In this document: positions 44,203 through 53,390 of the stretch, piece by piece
Layout: each line of letters begins with the position of its first letter
Position numbering within the stretch: position 1 is the first letter of the stretch
Origin: Novosphingobium sp. SG919
Lineage (GTDB): Bacteria; Pseudomonadota; Alphaproteobacteria; Sphingomonadales; Sphingomonadaceae
Direction: 5' to 3'
Assembly (NCBI RefSeq): GCF_012932495.1
Contig: NZ_JABCNG010000006.1
Location: 248,001 to 312,000 of the forward strand
Length of the DNA: 64,000 bases
The notes under the pieces: model-generated
The model's input: the letters and a program-made list of their open reading frames with translations, nothing else
The model's database searches: none
What the model was told of the DNA's origin: nothing
Made by a program: the position numbers and the translations under genes

Positions 44203-45570
44203 TCATTCCATCAGTTTGAGGATATCGTCCACACCAATCGTGGCAAAGCCTACCGCGCTATCGGAAATGCCATAAGGCACCAGCAGGTTGTCTTCCACCA
44301 TCAGCGCACCGCACGTGTAGACGACGTTGGGCACATAGCCATAGCGATCGGCATCGATCGCGGTGAGCAGCGGCACCTTGCTGCGCGCGATGACCTTGGA
44401 TGGATCATCGCGATCGAGCAGGGCACAACCCAACGCATACTTGCGCATTGCCCCCACCCCGTGGGTAAGCAGCAGCCAGCCCTGGTCGGTGAGGATCGGG
44501 CTGCCGCAATTGCCGATCTGCACGAATTCCCAAGGGAACTTGGGCTCCATCAACAGGACGCCGTCATCGTCCCAGCAATCCAGCCGGTCAGAGCGCAGGA
44601 GGAACAGGTTCTTGCCATCCTGGCGGCCGACCATGGCATAGCGCCCGTCGATCGTCTGCGGAAACAACGCCATGCCCTTGTTGCGCCCGGCGCGGCCCTG
44701 GATGGGCTCCAGCCGGAAGCGACGGAAATCGCGGGTGCGCAGCAATTCCGAACGGATCGCGCTGCCCGAATAGGCCGTGTACGTGCCGATCCACTCGTAT
44801 TCGCCATCGCCATGGTCAAAGCGCACGAGGCGCAAGTCTTCCAGCCCGCCGCGCTGTTGCTCGGTAATCGGGAAGATCACGCTGTTCGACAGGCTGCTTT
44901 CGGCGTGGCGATGCAGCCAGACGCCCTGGTCGCTTTCGTTGCTGCCAGCGGCAAGCGGCGCGCTGGCATCGGGCAGCATGGCGGTGGCAAAGGCACTCTG
45001 CGGCCAAAGCTGGAACGTACCGTCTTCGTATACCACGCCTTCGCGGAACACGATCGAGCTGATGTGCCCTTCGCCCACGGCGCGCAGGCTCATCACGAAA
45101 CGCTGCGCACCATCCACCATGCCCGACTGGTCGGGATGGGGCACGATCGACGGGTTCATCAACGCGGCGGCCGCGTAGGTGTATTCGTGGCAGAAGTACG
45201 CACCGATCAGGCGCCGCCGGATGGGCGGAATGGCGCCGTCGTCCAGATCCAGCGCCTGGCGCACTTCGGCATAGCGCTCTTCGAACAACTGCTCGGTCTG
45301 CCAGTGGCGCTCCTCGAAATCGTGGAGCACCCGGGCATATTCGTCGGCCGCATCGGCTTCGTCGAGCGAGAGAACGTCCTTTACCAGGCGCGCGGCGCGC
45401 GATCCCCCGCCAGCGCCGCCCTGCCAGCCCAGATGAAAGGGCCGCAGGACAACGCGCGAAGGATCGGCATGGAGCCGCTGCTCAAGAATTCGCAAGCCGT
45501 TGCTGGCCGAGGGCGGGTTGGCCCCCGATCTGGCCGGCGAGAGGCTGGGCTTTGTATGCTCGGTCGCCAA
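44203..45570 (-). CDS. GH130-family glycoside phosphorylase/hydrolase
   Basis: About 455 residues forming a five-bladed propeller of the GH130 type: SRVVLRPFHLGW near the start, EYTYAAAALMNPSIV, the strand GDGEYEWIGTYTAYSG, GRNKGMALFPQTIDGRYAMVGRQDG, FVQIGNCGSPILTDQGWLLLTHGV and YVPNVVYTCGAL. GH130 enzymes act on beta-mannosides, mainly by phosphorolysis. A TTG at 45570 has AAGGAG at good spacing and is preferred to a GTG at 45576. If correct, the gene starts 89 bases inside the upstream glycosyltransferase gene. Confidence 0.85.
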   Translation of the reverse strand: MATEHTKPSLSPARSGANPPSASNGLRILEQRLHADPSRVVLRPFHLGWQGGAGGGSRAARLVKDVLSLDEADAADEYARVLHDFEERHWQTEQLFEERYAEVRQALDLDDGAIPPIRRRLIGAYFCHEYTYAAAALMNPSIVPHPDQSGMVDGAQRFVMSLRAVGEGHISSIVFREGVVYEDGTFQLWPQSAFATAMLPDASAPLAAGSNESDQGVWLHRHAESSLSNSVIFPITEQQRGGLEDLRLVRFDHGDGEYEWIGTYTAYSGSAIRSELLRTRDFRRFRLEPIQGRAGRNKGMALFPQTIDGRYAMVGRQDGKNLFLLRSDRLDCWDDDGVLLMEPKFPWEFVQIGNCGSPILTDQGWLLLTHGVGAMRKYALGCALLDRDDPSKVIARSKVPLLTAIDADRYGYVPNVVYTCGALMVEDNLLVPYGISDSAVGFATIGVDDILKLME

Positions 45571-47953
45571 GGACACTCCTTACCTTGCTGGTTTGACCAA
45601 GGGCCTGGGTTTCGCTGCCAACGCGCGGCGCCGCTGCGCGTTCCAGCCCGGCCAGCGCATAATGCGCCAGCTGGAATGCCAGGATCGATTCGGCCCCGCA
45701 ATTGGCATTGACGCCGCGCGGGGTGATCCCGTCGCGACAACGCCCGCTGACCAGATCGCCCAGAGCCAGGCTCCGGTCGTTGGCACCCAGGAACCAGCGA
45801 TAGGCCGCCTGGGCATGCCCACGCCACAAAGCGCGGGCCGAACCATCGGTATCTGCCTCACCATCGGCGTCAAGCGCGTGCCATGCCGCGGCGCAGGCTT
45901 CCACTGCGGCCCAGGCTTCCAGCGGCTGCTGGTCGAACGGCTTGGCTTCGTATGTGACGGCATGGGGAGGGGTAAAGGTTTCCGATCCGATGGCACGGAA
46001 CTGTCCTTTGGCGGTGGTCTGTTGCGCCACGATGAACCGCAAGGCCTCGATGCCGCTTTCCAGCCAATCTGCCCGCTTTGTCAGATGGCCCGCCCGAATG
46101 AGGGCCTCAGGCAAGCGCGGATTGTCATAGCCCAGCATGGCCTCGAACCACGCCCAGTCCGGGCGCCTGCCCTTGGCCAGCAGCGCGTGAAGCAGGGCAC
46201 CGCCACGCTCCACCAAGGCGCGGCTGGGGCCGTGATCGGGCTCCACGGCGAGCACGTGGACCGCGCCCAGGATGGCAAAAGCCATGCTGCGCGGATAGTC
46301 CACCTGGCCCAGCGGCCCGACAGCAATATCGTACCACTGGCGCGCCCACTGCCGGAGACCGGCATCGGGGGCATGGGCCACGGCGTGGCCCAAGGCCCAC
46401 AGCGTGCGGCCGTTGCTGTCGTCCGAGCCCACGTCCTCGCACCATGAGCGATCGAAGGCCATGAAATTGCGGAAGCGCCCGGCCTCGGGATTCCACGCAT
46501 GCTGGATGAACGAGGCGAATACCGTGGCCCAGCGCTGCCGCTCTGCCAGGGGAATGCCATCGGCCACGCCCATGAGCATCAACGCACGCACGTTGTCATC
46601 CAGGCAATAGCCATGGCGGCGGTCGGGCACGGTGCCGATCGCGTGCTGGAGCATGCCGGTGCTGTCGCACATCGCCCAGACGCCGCTGGCGCCCGGCGTA
46701 GCGGTGAGCGGAACCTGCAGCGGTGCGATCGCCGCCACGGTCTTGACCAGTTGCGCGCAGCCCTCGGCAAATCGCGGCCAGATGGTTTCGCGCCCGCGCG
46801 CATAGGCACGGCGTTGCATCGCATCGAGCGCCTGCGAATCGCCAAGCAAGGCGTTGACCGCGCGGGCGAGCGCGGTGGCCGAACGCGGCGGCACCAGGGC
46901 GCCCACGCCATCGGCCAGCAACTCGCTGGCATGGAGATAGGGGGTAGACACCACGGCCTTGCCCAGCGCCACCGCATAGCTCAGCGTGCCCGAGGTGGAC
47001 TGCTGAAGATTGGGATAGGGCGTGAGGTAGATGTCGCAGGCTTCAAGCTGGTCGAGCAGTTCGCCGGTTTCGAGGAAGCGGTTGTCCCACAGCACATGAT
47101 CGGCCACGCCCAGATCACGGGCAAGGTCCATCAGGCTTTCGCGATAGGCTTCGCCTTCGGCGGCAACCAGGTTGGGGTGCGTGGCGCCCACGATGCGATA
47201 GACCGTGTTGGGATGCTGGGCGACGATCGCCGGCAGTGCCTCGATCGCGGTTTCCAGGCCCTTGCCCTGGCCAAGCAGGCCAAAGGTCATGATCACGTTC
47301 TTGTCGGCCAGGCCAGCGCGCGCCTTGAATTCGGCGCTGCGCCCGAACGGCCGATCGGGTGCGCCATGGGCAATCACCGTGACCCGGGCGGGATCGACGC
47401 CATAGACACGTGACAGAACATCGCGGCCGTGCTCGCTCATCACCATCACGCCGCTGGCGCGGGCCAGGATATGTTCGAGCACCGCACGCTGCTGGGCCGA
47501 AGGGTCGGCCAGGACGGTGTGCAGCGTGACGATCAGCGGCGCTGCCACACGGTCGACGAGTTCGAGAACCAGCGCGCCCGAGGCGCCGCCGAAAATGCCG
47601 TATTCATGCTGAAGCCACACGGCATCGACCGCATCCTCGTTGATGCGCCGCGCTGCGGTACGATAGTCCTCGGCACGGTCAGAGCGGATCACGCTGCGCG
47701 CCTGGGGATAGGCATGCGGCTCGGTCGGGCTATCGATCACATGGAGATCGACCGACAGCTCGGGATGGTGCAGGCCCAGTTGCTCGAACAAGTCGGTGGT
47801 AAAAGTGGCAATGCCGCATTTGCGCGGCGCAAAACCGCCGATCAGCGCCAGTCGGCGGGCCGGCTGGCGAGCGCCATCGGCGGCGAAGAAATCAAGCACG
47901 GCCCCTGCCACAGGGGTGGCGCGCCGCAGGGAATTGGAAAGGTCGCTTGTCAT
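45482..47953 (-). CDS. glycosyltransferase (GT4) with C-terminal alpha-helical domain
   Basis: 823 residues. Residues ~25-410 are a GT-B family 4 enzyme: LIGGFAPRKCGIATFTTDL, VWLQHEYGIFGG, VTVIAHGAPD, MTFGLLGQGKGLETAI and the nucleotide-sugar site STSGTLSYAVALGKAVVSTPY. The remaining ~400 residues look like an alpha/alpha barrel (GYCLDDNVRALMLMG, EDVGSDDSNGRTLWALGHAV, GAESILAFQLAHYA). It is coupled by overlap to the GH130 gene. Substrate unknown; a cytoplasmic mannoside path is inferred from GH130. Confidence 0.85.
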   Translation of the reverse strand: MTSDLSNSLRRATPVAGAVLDFFAADGARQPARRLALIGGFAPRKCGIATFTTDLFEQLGLHHPELSVDLHVIDSPTEPHAYPQARSVIRSDRAEDYRTAARRINEDAVDAVWLQHEYGIFGGASGALVLELVDRVAAPLIVTLHTVLADPSAQQRAVLEHILARASGVMVMSEHGRDVLSRVYGVDPARVTVIAHGAPDRPFGRSAEFKARAGLADKNVIMTFGLLGQGKGLETAIEALPAIVAQHPNTVYRIVGATHPNLVAAEGEAYRESLMDLARDLGVADHVLWDNRFLETGELLDQLEACDIYLTPYPNLQQSTSGTLSYAVALGKAVVSTPYLHASELLADGVGALVPPRSATALARAVNALLGDSQALDAMQRRAYARGRETIWPRFAEGCAQLVKTVAAIAPLQVPLTATPGASGVWAMCDSTGMLQHAIGTVPDRRHGYCLDDNVRALMLMGVADGIPLAERQRWATVFASFIQHAWNPEAGRFRNFMAFDRSWCEDVGSDDSNGRTLWALGHAVAHAPDAGLRQWARQWYDIAVGPLGQVDYPRSMAFAILGAVHVLAVEPDHGPSRALVERGGALLHALLAKGRRPDWAWFEAMLGYDNPRLPEALIRAGHLTKRADWLESGIEALRFIVAQQTTAKGQFRAIGSETFTPPHAVTYEAKPFDQQPLEAWAAVEACAAAWHALDADGEADTDGSARALWRGHAQAAYRWFLGANDRSLALGDLVSGRCRDGITPRGVNANCGAESILAFQLAHYALAGLERAAAPRVGSETQALGQTSKVRSVLGDRAYKAQPLAGQIGGQPALGQQRLANS

Positions 47954-48133
47954 CTGGCTGGCTCGCCCCGAAATCTGTCTGTTCGATGAACCAAACGATG
48001 CAGACCGGATAAAGTTGCATTGCGCTGCAACGCCATCCGATCGCGAGCCACTGATTTTGTCGCTGAAAAAGGGCAGTTCAAGGGTGTGGCGATGCAAAAA
48101 TTATCGCATGTTGGCAAATGCCGCGCCCCGTCG

Positions 48134-48877
48134 CTAGGGCGCCCACCAGCGCTGGCGCCAACCATAGTCGGCGGCCACCGGCTGCCCCTGCGCATCGCGC
48201 GCCGGACGGAAGCGGAAGCGTTGCATCGCCAGGCGGCAGGTGATGGCATCGGCTTCATCGTTGCCGCTGGGCTGTTGCACGCGGCAGGCGGAGGGCGTGC
48301 CCTGGGTATCGACACGCAGCACGATCACCACTTGGCGGCCGGCACGATCGGCGCGCCCGGCGGCGGGATAATCGCGCGTTGCGGTAATGTCGCCGGCGAT
48401 CTTGGCCACGCCTTGGGCCAGGCCAGCGCCGTCGCCCGTGCCGCCCGAACCACTGCCGGTGCCGCTTCCCGCCGTGCCACCGCCCGTGCCGGTGCCGGCT
48501 GCGCCTGCGCCCGATCGCGTGGCATCGCCGTTGGCAGCCACCGGGGCCGCGGCCAGCGCGGGGATGACGATGCGCGGGGGCGGCGCAATGATCGCCTTGG
48601 GCCGGGCCTTGCGCCCGATCGCGCCGGTTGCCCCCGCTTCCGCGTGGCTGGGCGCGGGTGGCGGCGTAGGCTGGCGTGTTGGGCTGGGCACGGGCGCGGG
48701 CGGGGTAAAGACCACCAAGGCCGAAACGGGCAAATGCAGCGCGGGCATGCCCCCCGCAAGGCCCTTTACCAAGGCCAGAATCAGGCCCACGTGCAACAAG
48801 GCAACCGCGCCGCCAATGGCCAGATGGCGTTTCCAGCGCGCGTCCCTGGCGCTTTGGCGAATCACGTAGGAAGCCAT
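48134..48877 (-). CDS. TonB-like energy transducer
   Basis: 247 residues. One N-terminal membrane helix (about 20-42), a proline-rich then very Gly/Thr/Ser-rich periplasmic linker, and a C-terminal TonB domain (QVVIVLRVDTQGTPSACRVQQPSGNDEADAITCRLAMQRFRFRPARDAQGQPV). It would couple the proton gradient, via ExbB/ExbD, to outer-membrane receptors, though no exb or receptor genes are near. ATG at 48877. It is divergent from the receiver gene at 49101. Confidence 0.85.
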   Translation of the reverse strand: MASYVIRQSARDARWKRHLAIGGAVALLHVGLILALVKGLAGGMPALHLPVSALVVFTPPAPVPSPTRQPTPPPAPSHAEAGATGAIGRKARPKAIIAPPPRIVIPALAAAPVAANGDATRSGAGAAGTGTGGGTAGSGTGSGSGGTGDGAGLAQGVAKIAGDITATRDYPAAGRADRAGRQVVIVLRVDTQGTPSACRVQQPSGNDEADAITCRLAMQRFRFRPARDAQGQPVAADYGWRQRWWAP

Positions 48878-49100
48878 GGCGGAGGCATAATCGTTCGCAG
48901 GCCAATCGGGTTCCCGGCGGCACGACACGGGCAAAAAACGGGACAGGGCGTTGCAACCAGGGGATAGACCCCCGCGATGCCACCCATTTCGTATCATCGG
49001 CAGTTTCGCCAATCCCCCATATGCGGTAGGCTTTGGCAAAGATGGGGTGCTGCCAGACCGTGCGTTCGGCCTGCGACAGGCGCCACCAAGGATTGAGCGC

Positions 49101-49451
49101 ATGAGAATTCTGGTTGTCGAGGACGAGCCCTTGCTCGCAATGCTGCTGGAGGAAAACCTGGCAGACCTCGGCCATGACAAAGTGACAGCGGTGGCCACGG
49201 TGGACCAGGCGCTTTCGGCACTGGACGAAGGCCCGGTGGACGCCGCGCTGCTCGACTTCTCGCTGGGCAGCGACACCACGTCAGTGCCCGTTGCGTTGCG
49301 CCTGCGCGAAGAAGGCACGCCGTTCTTCTATCTTTCGGGCCACGCTTCGTTCGATCCCGATTCCGGCGCGCCCGAAGCGCCGATGCTGCCCAAGCCCGTC
49401 AGCCTGAGCGCGCTGCGCGAGGCCCTCTCGTCGCTGATCGAGGCGAACTAA
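49101..49451 (+). CDS. single-domain response regulator
   Basis: 116 residues, receiver domain only. Acidic pocket EDE (residues 7-9), phospho-acceptor Asp in ALLDFSLGSDTT (about residue 52), conserved Ser in FYLSGHASFDP and Lys in MLPKPVSL (about 98). With no output domain it probably acts by protein contact, as CheY- or phosphorelay-type proteins do. No kinase is adjacent. Converges with fdhD after 27 bases. Confidence 0.92.
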   Translation: MRILVVEDEPLLAMLLEENLADLGHDKVTAVATVDQALSALDEGPVDAALLDFSLGSDTTSVPVALRLREEGTPFFYLSGHASFDPDSGAPEAPMLPKPVSLSALREALSSLIEAN

Positions 49452-49478
49452 GCGGGCGCCGGGGCTGTTCCCCGCCTC

Positions 49479-50273
49479 TCAACTTTCCAGAAAACTGTCT
49501 TCCCGCGCCAGGCTGACCAGTCGCAGCCCGTGCGCCTGCGCGCGCTCTACCGCCAGGGTAGAGGCAGCCGAAACGGTGACAAGCAGGGGCACGCCCGCGA
49601 TCACCGCCTTTTGCACCAGTTCGAAGCTGCACCGCGCGGTCAGCACCACGAAGCCATCTGCCGGGTCCCGCCCGACGCGGGCCAAGGCCCCCACCAGCTT
49701 GTCGAACGCGTTGTGCCGGCCCACGTCTTCGCGCAACAGCACGATCGCACCATCGCGCGTGCAAAAGGCGGCGGCGTGGGCCGCCCGCGTCGCCCGGCCC
49801 AGCACTTGGCGATCCCCCAGCGCGGCGGTGGCGCGAAAGATTGCGGCATCGTCCACTGCCAGCTGCACCAGTACCTGCGGGAGCGGGCGCAAGACCTGCT
49901 CCAGGCTTTCGATCCCGCACAACCCGCACGATCCCTCGGAAAGGCGCAACCGCGCACGTTCCAGCAATGGCGCGGCATCGCCCGTGGCGAGCGTGATGCG
50001 CAACATCCAGCCGCGCCCCTCGATTTCGGCAGCCTGTGCCGCAACGAACCCGCTGGCATCGGCAATCAATTGTTCGGCAAGGCAAAAGCCCAGCGCATAG
50101 TCTTCCAGATCGGTGGGCGTGGCCATCATCACGGCATAGCCCAGGCCATTGATCTCGATGGCCACCGGCGCTTCTTGCGCCAGGGCGCGTTCGTGCGCGG
50201 TCGCCGCGCGGCCATCGGCGAAGTGTTCGGCAAAGCGATGCGCGGTGGCACCTGGCGGCAGGCTATCCGGCAT
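49479..50273 (-). CDS. fdhD: formate dehydrogenase sulfurtransferase FdhD
   Basis: 264 residues. The catalytic Cys pair is in CGLCGIESLEQVL (about residue 120), with REDVGRHNAFDKLVGAL and VLTARCSFELVQKA downstream, all hallmarks of FdhD/FdsC. It passes sulfur from IscS to the molybdenum cofactor of formate dehydrogenase. Its start lies 11 bases inside the fdsD gene. Last gene of the formate dehydrogenase operon. Confidence 0.94.
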   Translation of the reverse strand: MPDSLPPGATAHRFAEHFADGRAATAHERALAQEAPVAIEINGLGYAVMMATPTDLEDYALGFCLAEQLIADASGFVAAQAAEIEGRGWMLRITLATGDAAPLLERARLRLSEGSCGLCGIESLEQVLRPLPQVLVQLAVDDAAIFRATAALGDRQVLGRATRAAHAAAFCTRDGAIVLLREDVGRHNAFDKLVGALARVGRDPADGFVVLTARCSFELVQKAVIAGVPLLVTVSAASTLAVERAQAHGLRLVSLAREDSFLES

Positions 50274-50541
50274 CGGCGCCATGGTGCGCGGGATCGGTCG
50301 CCTTGGTCTGCGGCGGCGGGGCATGGCCGGCGGCCAGTTCCGCCAGGGCCGCGCGCGCCACGGGATCGATCCCATCTTCGCCCTGCATGGCAAGATGGGC
50401 AAAGACCTGCCGCAACATCGCCGGGCTCCAGAACGCGCGGATATGATCGGCCACGGCGGCGACCGGGTGCGGCTCGTGCTTCAGATTCCGCGCGATCTGG
50501 TTGGCCATGTAGACCAGCTTGGCTTCGGTCTGCCCGCTCAT
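50263..50541 (-). CDS. fdsD: NAD-dependent formate dehydrogenase delta subunit
   Basis: 92 residues matching the small FdsD family: KLVYMANQIARNLKHEPHPVAAVADHIRAFWSPAMLRQVFAHL, a helical pattern, then a Pro/Ala-rich tail. The ATG overlaps the fdsA stop (ATGA). FdsD is required for a functional soluble Mo-formate dehydrogenase in other bacteria, probably for cofactor insertion or stability. Confidence 0.92.
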   Translation of the reverse strand: MSGQTEAKLVYMANQIARNLKHEPHPVAAVADHIRAFWSPAMLRQVFAHLAMQGEDGIDPVARAALAELAAGHAPPPQTKATDPAHHGADAG

Positions 50542-53390
50542 TCGGCCGGCTCCATCGCGCTGCCGGCAATGCGGCGCGCCTGGCGGGTCTGCTCGGCATA
50601 GTCCTGCTGCCATTCGCTCGGCCCGTTCGACGGGGTGATCTGCACCGCCGTCACCTTGTATTCCGGGCAATTGGTGGCCCAGTCGGAATAGTCGGTGGTT
50701 ACCACATTCGCCTGCGTCGCCGGGTGGTGGAACGTGGTATAGACCACGCCCGGCGCCACGCGATCCGTCACCGTGGCGCGCAGCGTGGTTTCGCCCGAGC
50801 GGCTGGCCAGGCGCACCCAGTCCCCGCTCTTGATCCCGCGATTTTCCGCGTCGGTGGGATGGATTTCCAGCAGGTCTTCGGGGTGCCACACGCTGTTTTC
50901 GGTGCGCCGGGTCTGCGCACCCACATTGTATTGCGACAGGATGCGCCCGGTGGTGAGCAGCAGCGGGAAGCGCGGGCCGGTGCGCTCGTCAGTGGGGACA
51001 TAGTCCGTCACCACGAACTTGCCCTTGCCGCGCACGAAGCCTTCGATGTGCATGATCGGCGAGCCATCGGGCGCGGCGTCATTGACCGGCCATTGCAACG
51101 ATCCCTCGGCATCGAGCCGGGCATAGTTGACCCCGGCAAAGCTGGGGGTGAGGCGGGCGATTTCGTCCATGATCTGGCTGGGGTGTGTGTAGTTCCAATC
51201 CAGGCCCAGCGCCCGGGCCAGTTCCTGGGTCACTTCCCAATCCTGATAGCCGTTCAAGGGCTCCATCACCTTGCGCACCGGCTGGATGCGGCGTTCGGCA
51301 TTGGTGAATGTGCCGTCCTTTTCCAGGAAAGAGGAGCCGGGCAGGAAGACGTGGGCATAGTTGGCGGTTTCGTTGAGGAACAGGTCATGCACGATGACGC
51401 AGTCCATCGCCGCGAGGCCCGCCGCGACATGCTTGGTATCCGGGTCTGACTGGAGGATGTCTTCGCCCTGGATATAGAGGCCCTTGAACAGGCCATCGGT
51501 GGCCGCATCGAGCATGTTGGGAATGCGCAGGCCCGGTTCGGGATCGATCCTGACGCCCCATTCCGCCTCGAACAGGGCGCGGGTGGCGGCGTCCGACACA
51601 TGGCGATAGCCCGAAAGCTCATGCGGGAAGCTGCCCATGTCGCAGGCGCCCTGCACGTTGTTCTGCCCGCGCAGGGGGTTCACCCCCACCCCGCGCCGGC
51701 CGACGTTGCCCGTCGCCATGGCGAGATTGGCAATCGCCATCACGGTGGACGAACCCTGGCTGTGTTCGGTCACGCCCAGGCCATAATAGATCGCGCCATT
51801 GCCGCCCGTGGCGAATAGCCGAGCGGCACCGCGGATGAGATCGGCCGGCACGCCGGTGACGGGTTCGAGGAATTCGGGGCTGTTGCGTTCTTGCCCCACG
51901 AATTCGGCCCAGTGCTGGAATTCATCCCAATCGCAGCGTTCGCGCACGAAGGCTTCGTCTATCAGGCCCTCGGTGACGATCACGTGGGCCAGCGCGGACA
52001 GCACCGCCACATTGGTGCCCGGGCGCAGCGGCAGGTGGTAATCGGCCTGGATATGCGGGCTGCGCACCAGATCGGTGCGGCGCGGATCGATCACGATCAG
52101 CTTGGCGCCCTGGCGCAGGCGGCGCTTCATCCGGCTGCCGAACACGGGGTGACCATCGGTCGGATTGGCGCCGATCACCAGGATCACGTCGCTGTCTTCC
52201 ACCGAATCGAAATCCTGCGTGCCGGCAGAGGTGCCGAACGTGGTCTTGAGGCCATAGCCGGTGGGCGAGTGGCAGACGCGGGCGCAGGTATCGACATTGT
52301 TGGTGCCGAACCCGGCGCGCACCAGCTTCTGCACGAGGAAGCCTTCCTCGTTGGTGCAGCGGCTGGAGACGATGCCGCCCAAGGCGTTGTTGCCGTGCTG
52401 CGCGGCGATCGCCTTGAAGCGGCTGGCGGCAAAGCCGAGTGCTTCCTCCCAGCTCGTTTCGCGCCAGGGCTGGTCGATGGATTCGCGCACCATCGGCTTC
52501 AAAACGCGGTCCTGATGCTGGGCATAGCCCCAGGCAAAGCGGCCCTTGACGCAGGAATGGCCGCGATTGGCCTTGCCGTCCTTCCACGGCACCATGCGCA
52601 CGACCTGCTCCCCGCGCATTTCCGCGCGGAACGTGCAGCCCACGCCGCAATAGGCGCAAGTGGTCACCACGGCGCGCTCGGGCTTGCCGATCTCGGTGAC
52701 GGCCTTTTCCATCAAGGCAGAGGTGGGGCAGGCCTGGACGCAGGCGCCGCACGACACGCATTCGGAAGAGAGGAAATCGTCGGATTTCACGCCCGCCGAA
52801 ATCTGCGAGCCGAAGCCGCGCCCTTCGACCGTGAGCGCCAGGGTGCCCTGCACTTCATCGCAGGCGCGCACGCAGCGCGAGCAGACGATGCACTTGGTGG
52901 CGTCGAAATCGAAATAGGGATTGCTGGCGTCGGTTTGCGCTTCCAGATGGTTGGCGCCTTCATAGCCGAAGCGCACATCGCGCAGGCCGACAGCGGCCGC
53001 CTGGTCCTGAAGCTCGCAATCGTTGTTAGCGCTGCAGGTAAGGCAATCGAGCGGGTGGTCGGAGATGTAGAGCTCCATCACGCCGCGCCGCAGCTTGGCG
53101 AGCTTTTCGGTCTGGGTGTGGACCTTCATGCCCTCCGTTACCGGCGTGGTGCACGAGGCGGGCGTGCCGCGCATGCCGTCAATTTCCACCAGGCACAGGC
53201 GGCACGAACCGAACTGCTTCAGATTGTCGGTGGCGCAGAGCTTGGGGATGGAGCCACCCGAAACCGCCGCCGCGCGCATCACGGTGGTGCCGGCCGGCAC
53301 GGTGACGGCACGGCCATCGATTTCCAGCGTCACCTGGGTATCGGAACGAACCTCGGGGGTGCCGAAATCGGCCTGGCGTTCATAGCCCAT
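50538..53390 (-). CDS. fdsA: NAD-dependent formate dehydrogenase alpha subunit
   Basis: 950 residues. Domains in order: [2Fe-2S] (CATDNLKQFGSCRLC...C), His-ligated [4Fe-4S] (HPLDCLTCSANNDC), two [4Fe-4S] (CIVCSRCVRAC and CVSCGACVQAC), then the molybdopterin part with its own cluster (CAYCGVGCTF...SCVKGRFAWGY). The molybdenum ligand is Cys in ARVCHSPTGYG, not selenocysteine. It oxidises formate to CO2 and passes electrons to FdsB. ATG at 53390 has GGAG seven bases upstream; the start overlaps mobA by 11 bases. Confidence 0.96.
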   Translation of the reverse strand: MGYERQADFGTPEVRSDTQVTLEIDGRAVTVPAGTTVMRAAAVSGGSIPKLCATDNLKQFGSCRLCLVEIDGMRGTPASCTTPVTEGMKVHTQTEKLAKLRRGVMELYISDHPLDCLTCSANNDCELQDQAAAVGLRDVRFGYEGANHLEAQTDASNPYFDFDATKCIVCSRCVRACDEVQGTLALTVEGRGFGSQISAGVKSDDFLSSECVSCGACVQACPTSALMEKAVTEIGKPERAVVTTCAYCGVGCTFRAEMRGEQVVRMVPWKDGKANRGHSCVKGRFAWGYAQHQDRVLKPMVRESIDQPWRETSWEEALGFAASRFKAIAAQHGNNALGGIVSSRCTNEEGFLVQKLVRAGFGTNNVDTCARVCHSPTGYGLKTTFGTSAGTQDFDSVEDSDVILVIGANPTDGHPVFGSRMKRRLRQGAKLIVIDPRRTDLVRSPHIQADYHLPLRPGTNVAVLSALAHVIVTEGLIDEAFVRERCDWDEFQHWAEFVGQERNSPEFLEPVTGVPADLIRGAARLFATGGNGAIYYGLGVTEHSQGSSTVMAIANLAMATGNVGRRGVGVNPLRGQNNVQGACDMGSFPHELSGYRHVSDAATRALFEAEWGVRIDPEPGLRIPNMLDAATDGLFKGLYIQGEDILQSDPDTKHVAAGLAAMDCVIVHDLFLNETANYAHVFLPGSSFLEKDGTFTNAERRIQPVRKVMEPLNGYQDWEVTQELARALGLDWNYTHPSQIMDEIARLTPSFAGVNYARLDAEGSLQWPVNDAAPDGSPIMHIEGFVRGKGKFVVTDYVPTDERTGPRFPLLLTTGRILSQYNVGAQTRRTENSVWHPEDLLEIHPTDAENRGIKSGDWVRLASRSGETTLRATVTDRVAPGVVYTTFHHPATQANVVTTDYSDWATNCPEYKVTAVQITPSNGPSEWQQDYAEQTRQARRIAGSAMEPAE

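Noticed and set aside
50538..53390. Selenocysteine in the formate dehydrogenase alpha subunit
   Set aside because: The Mo ligand position is a Cys codon in ARVCHS; no in-frame TGA there.
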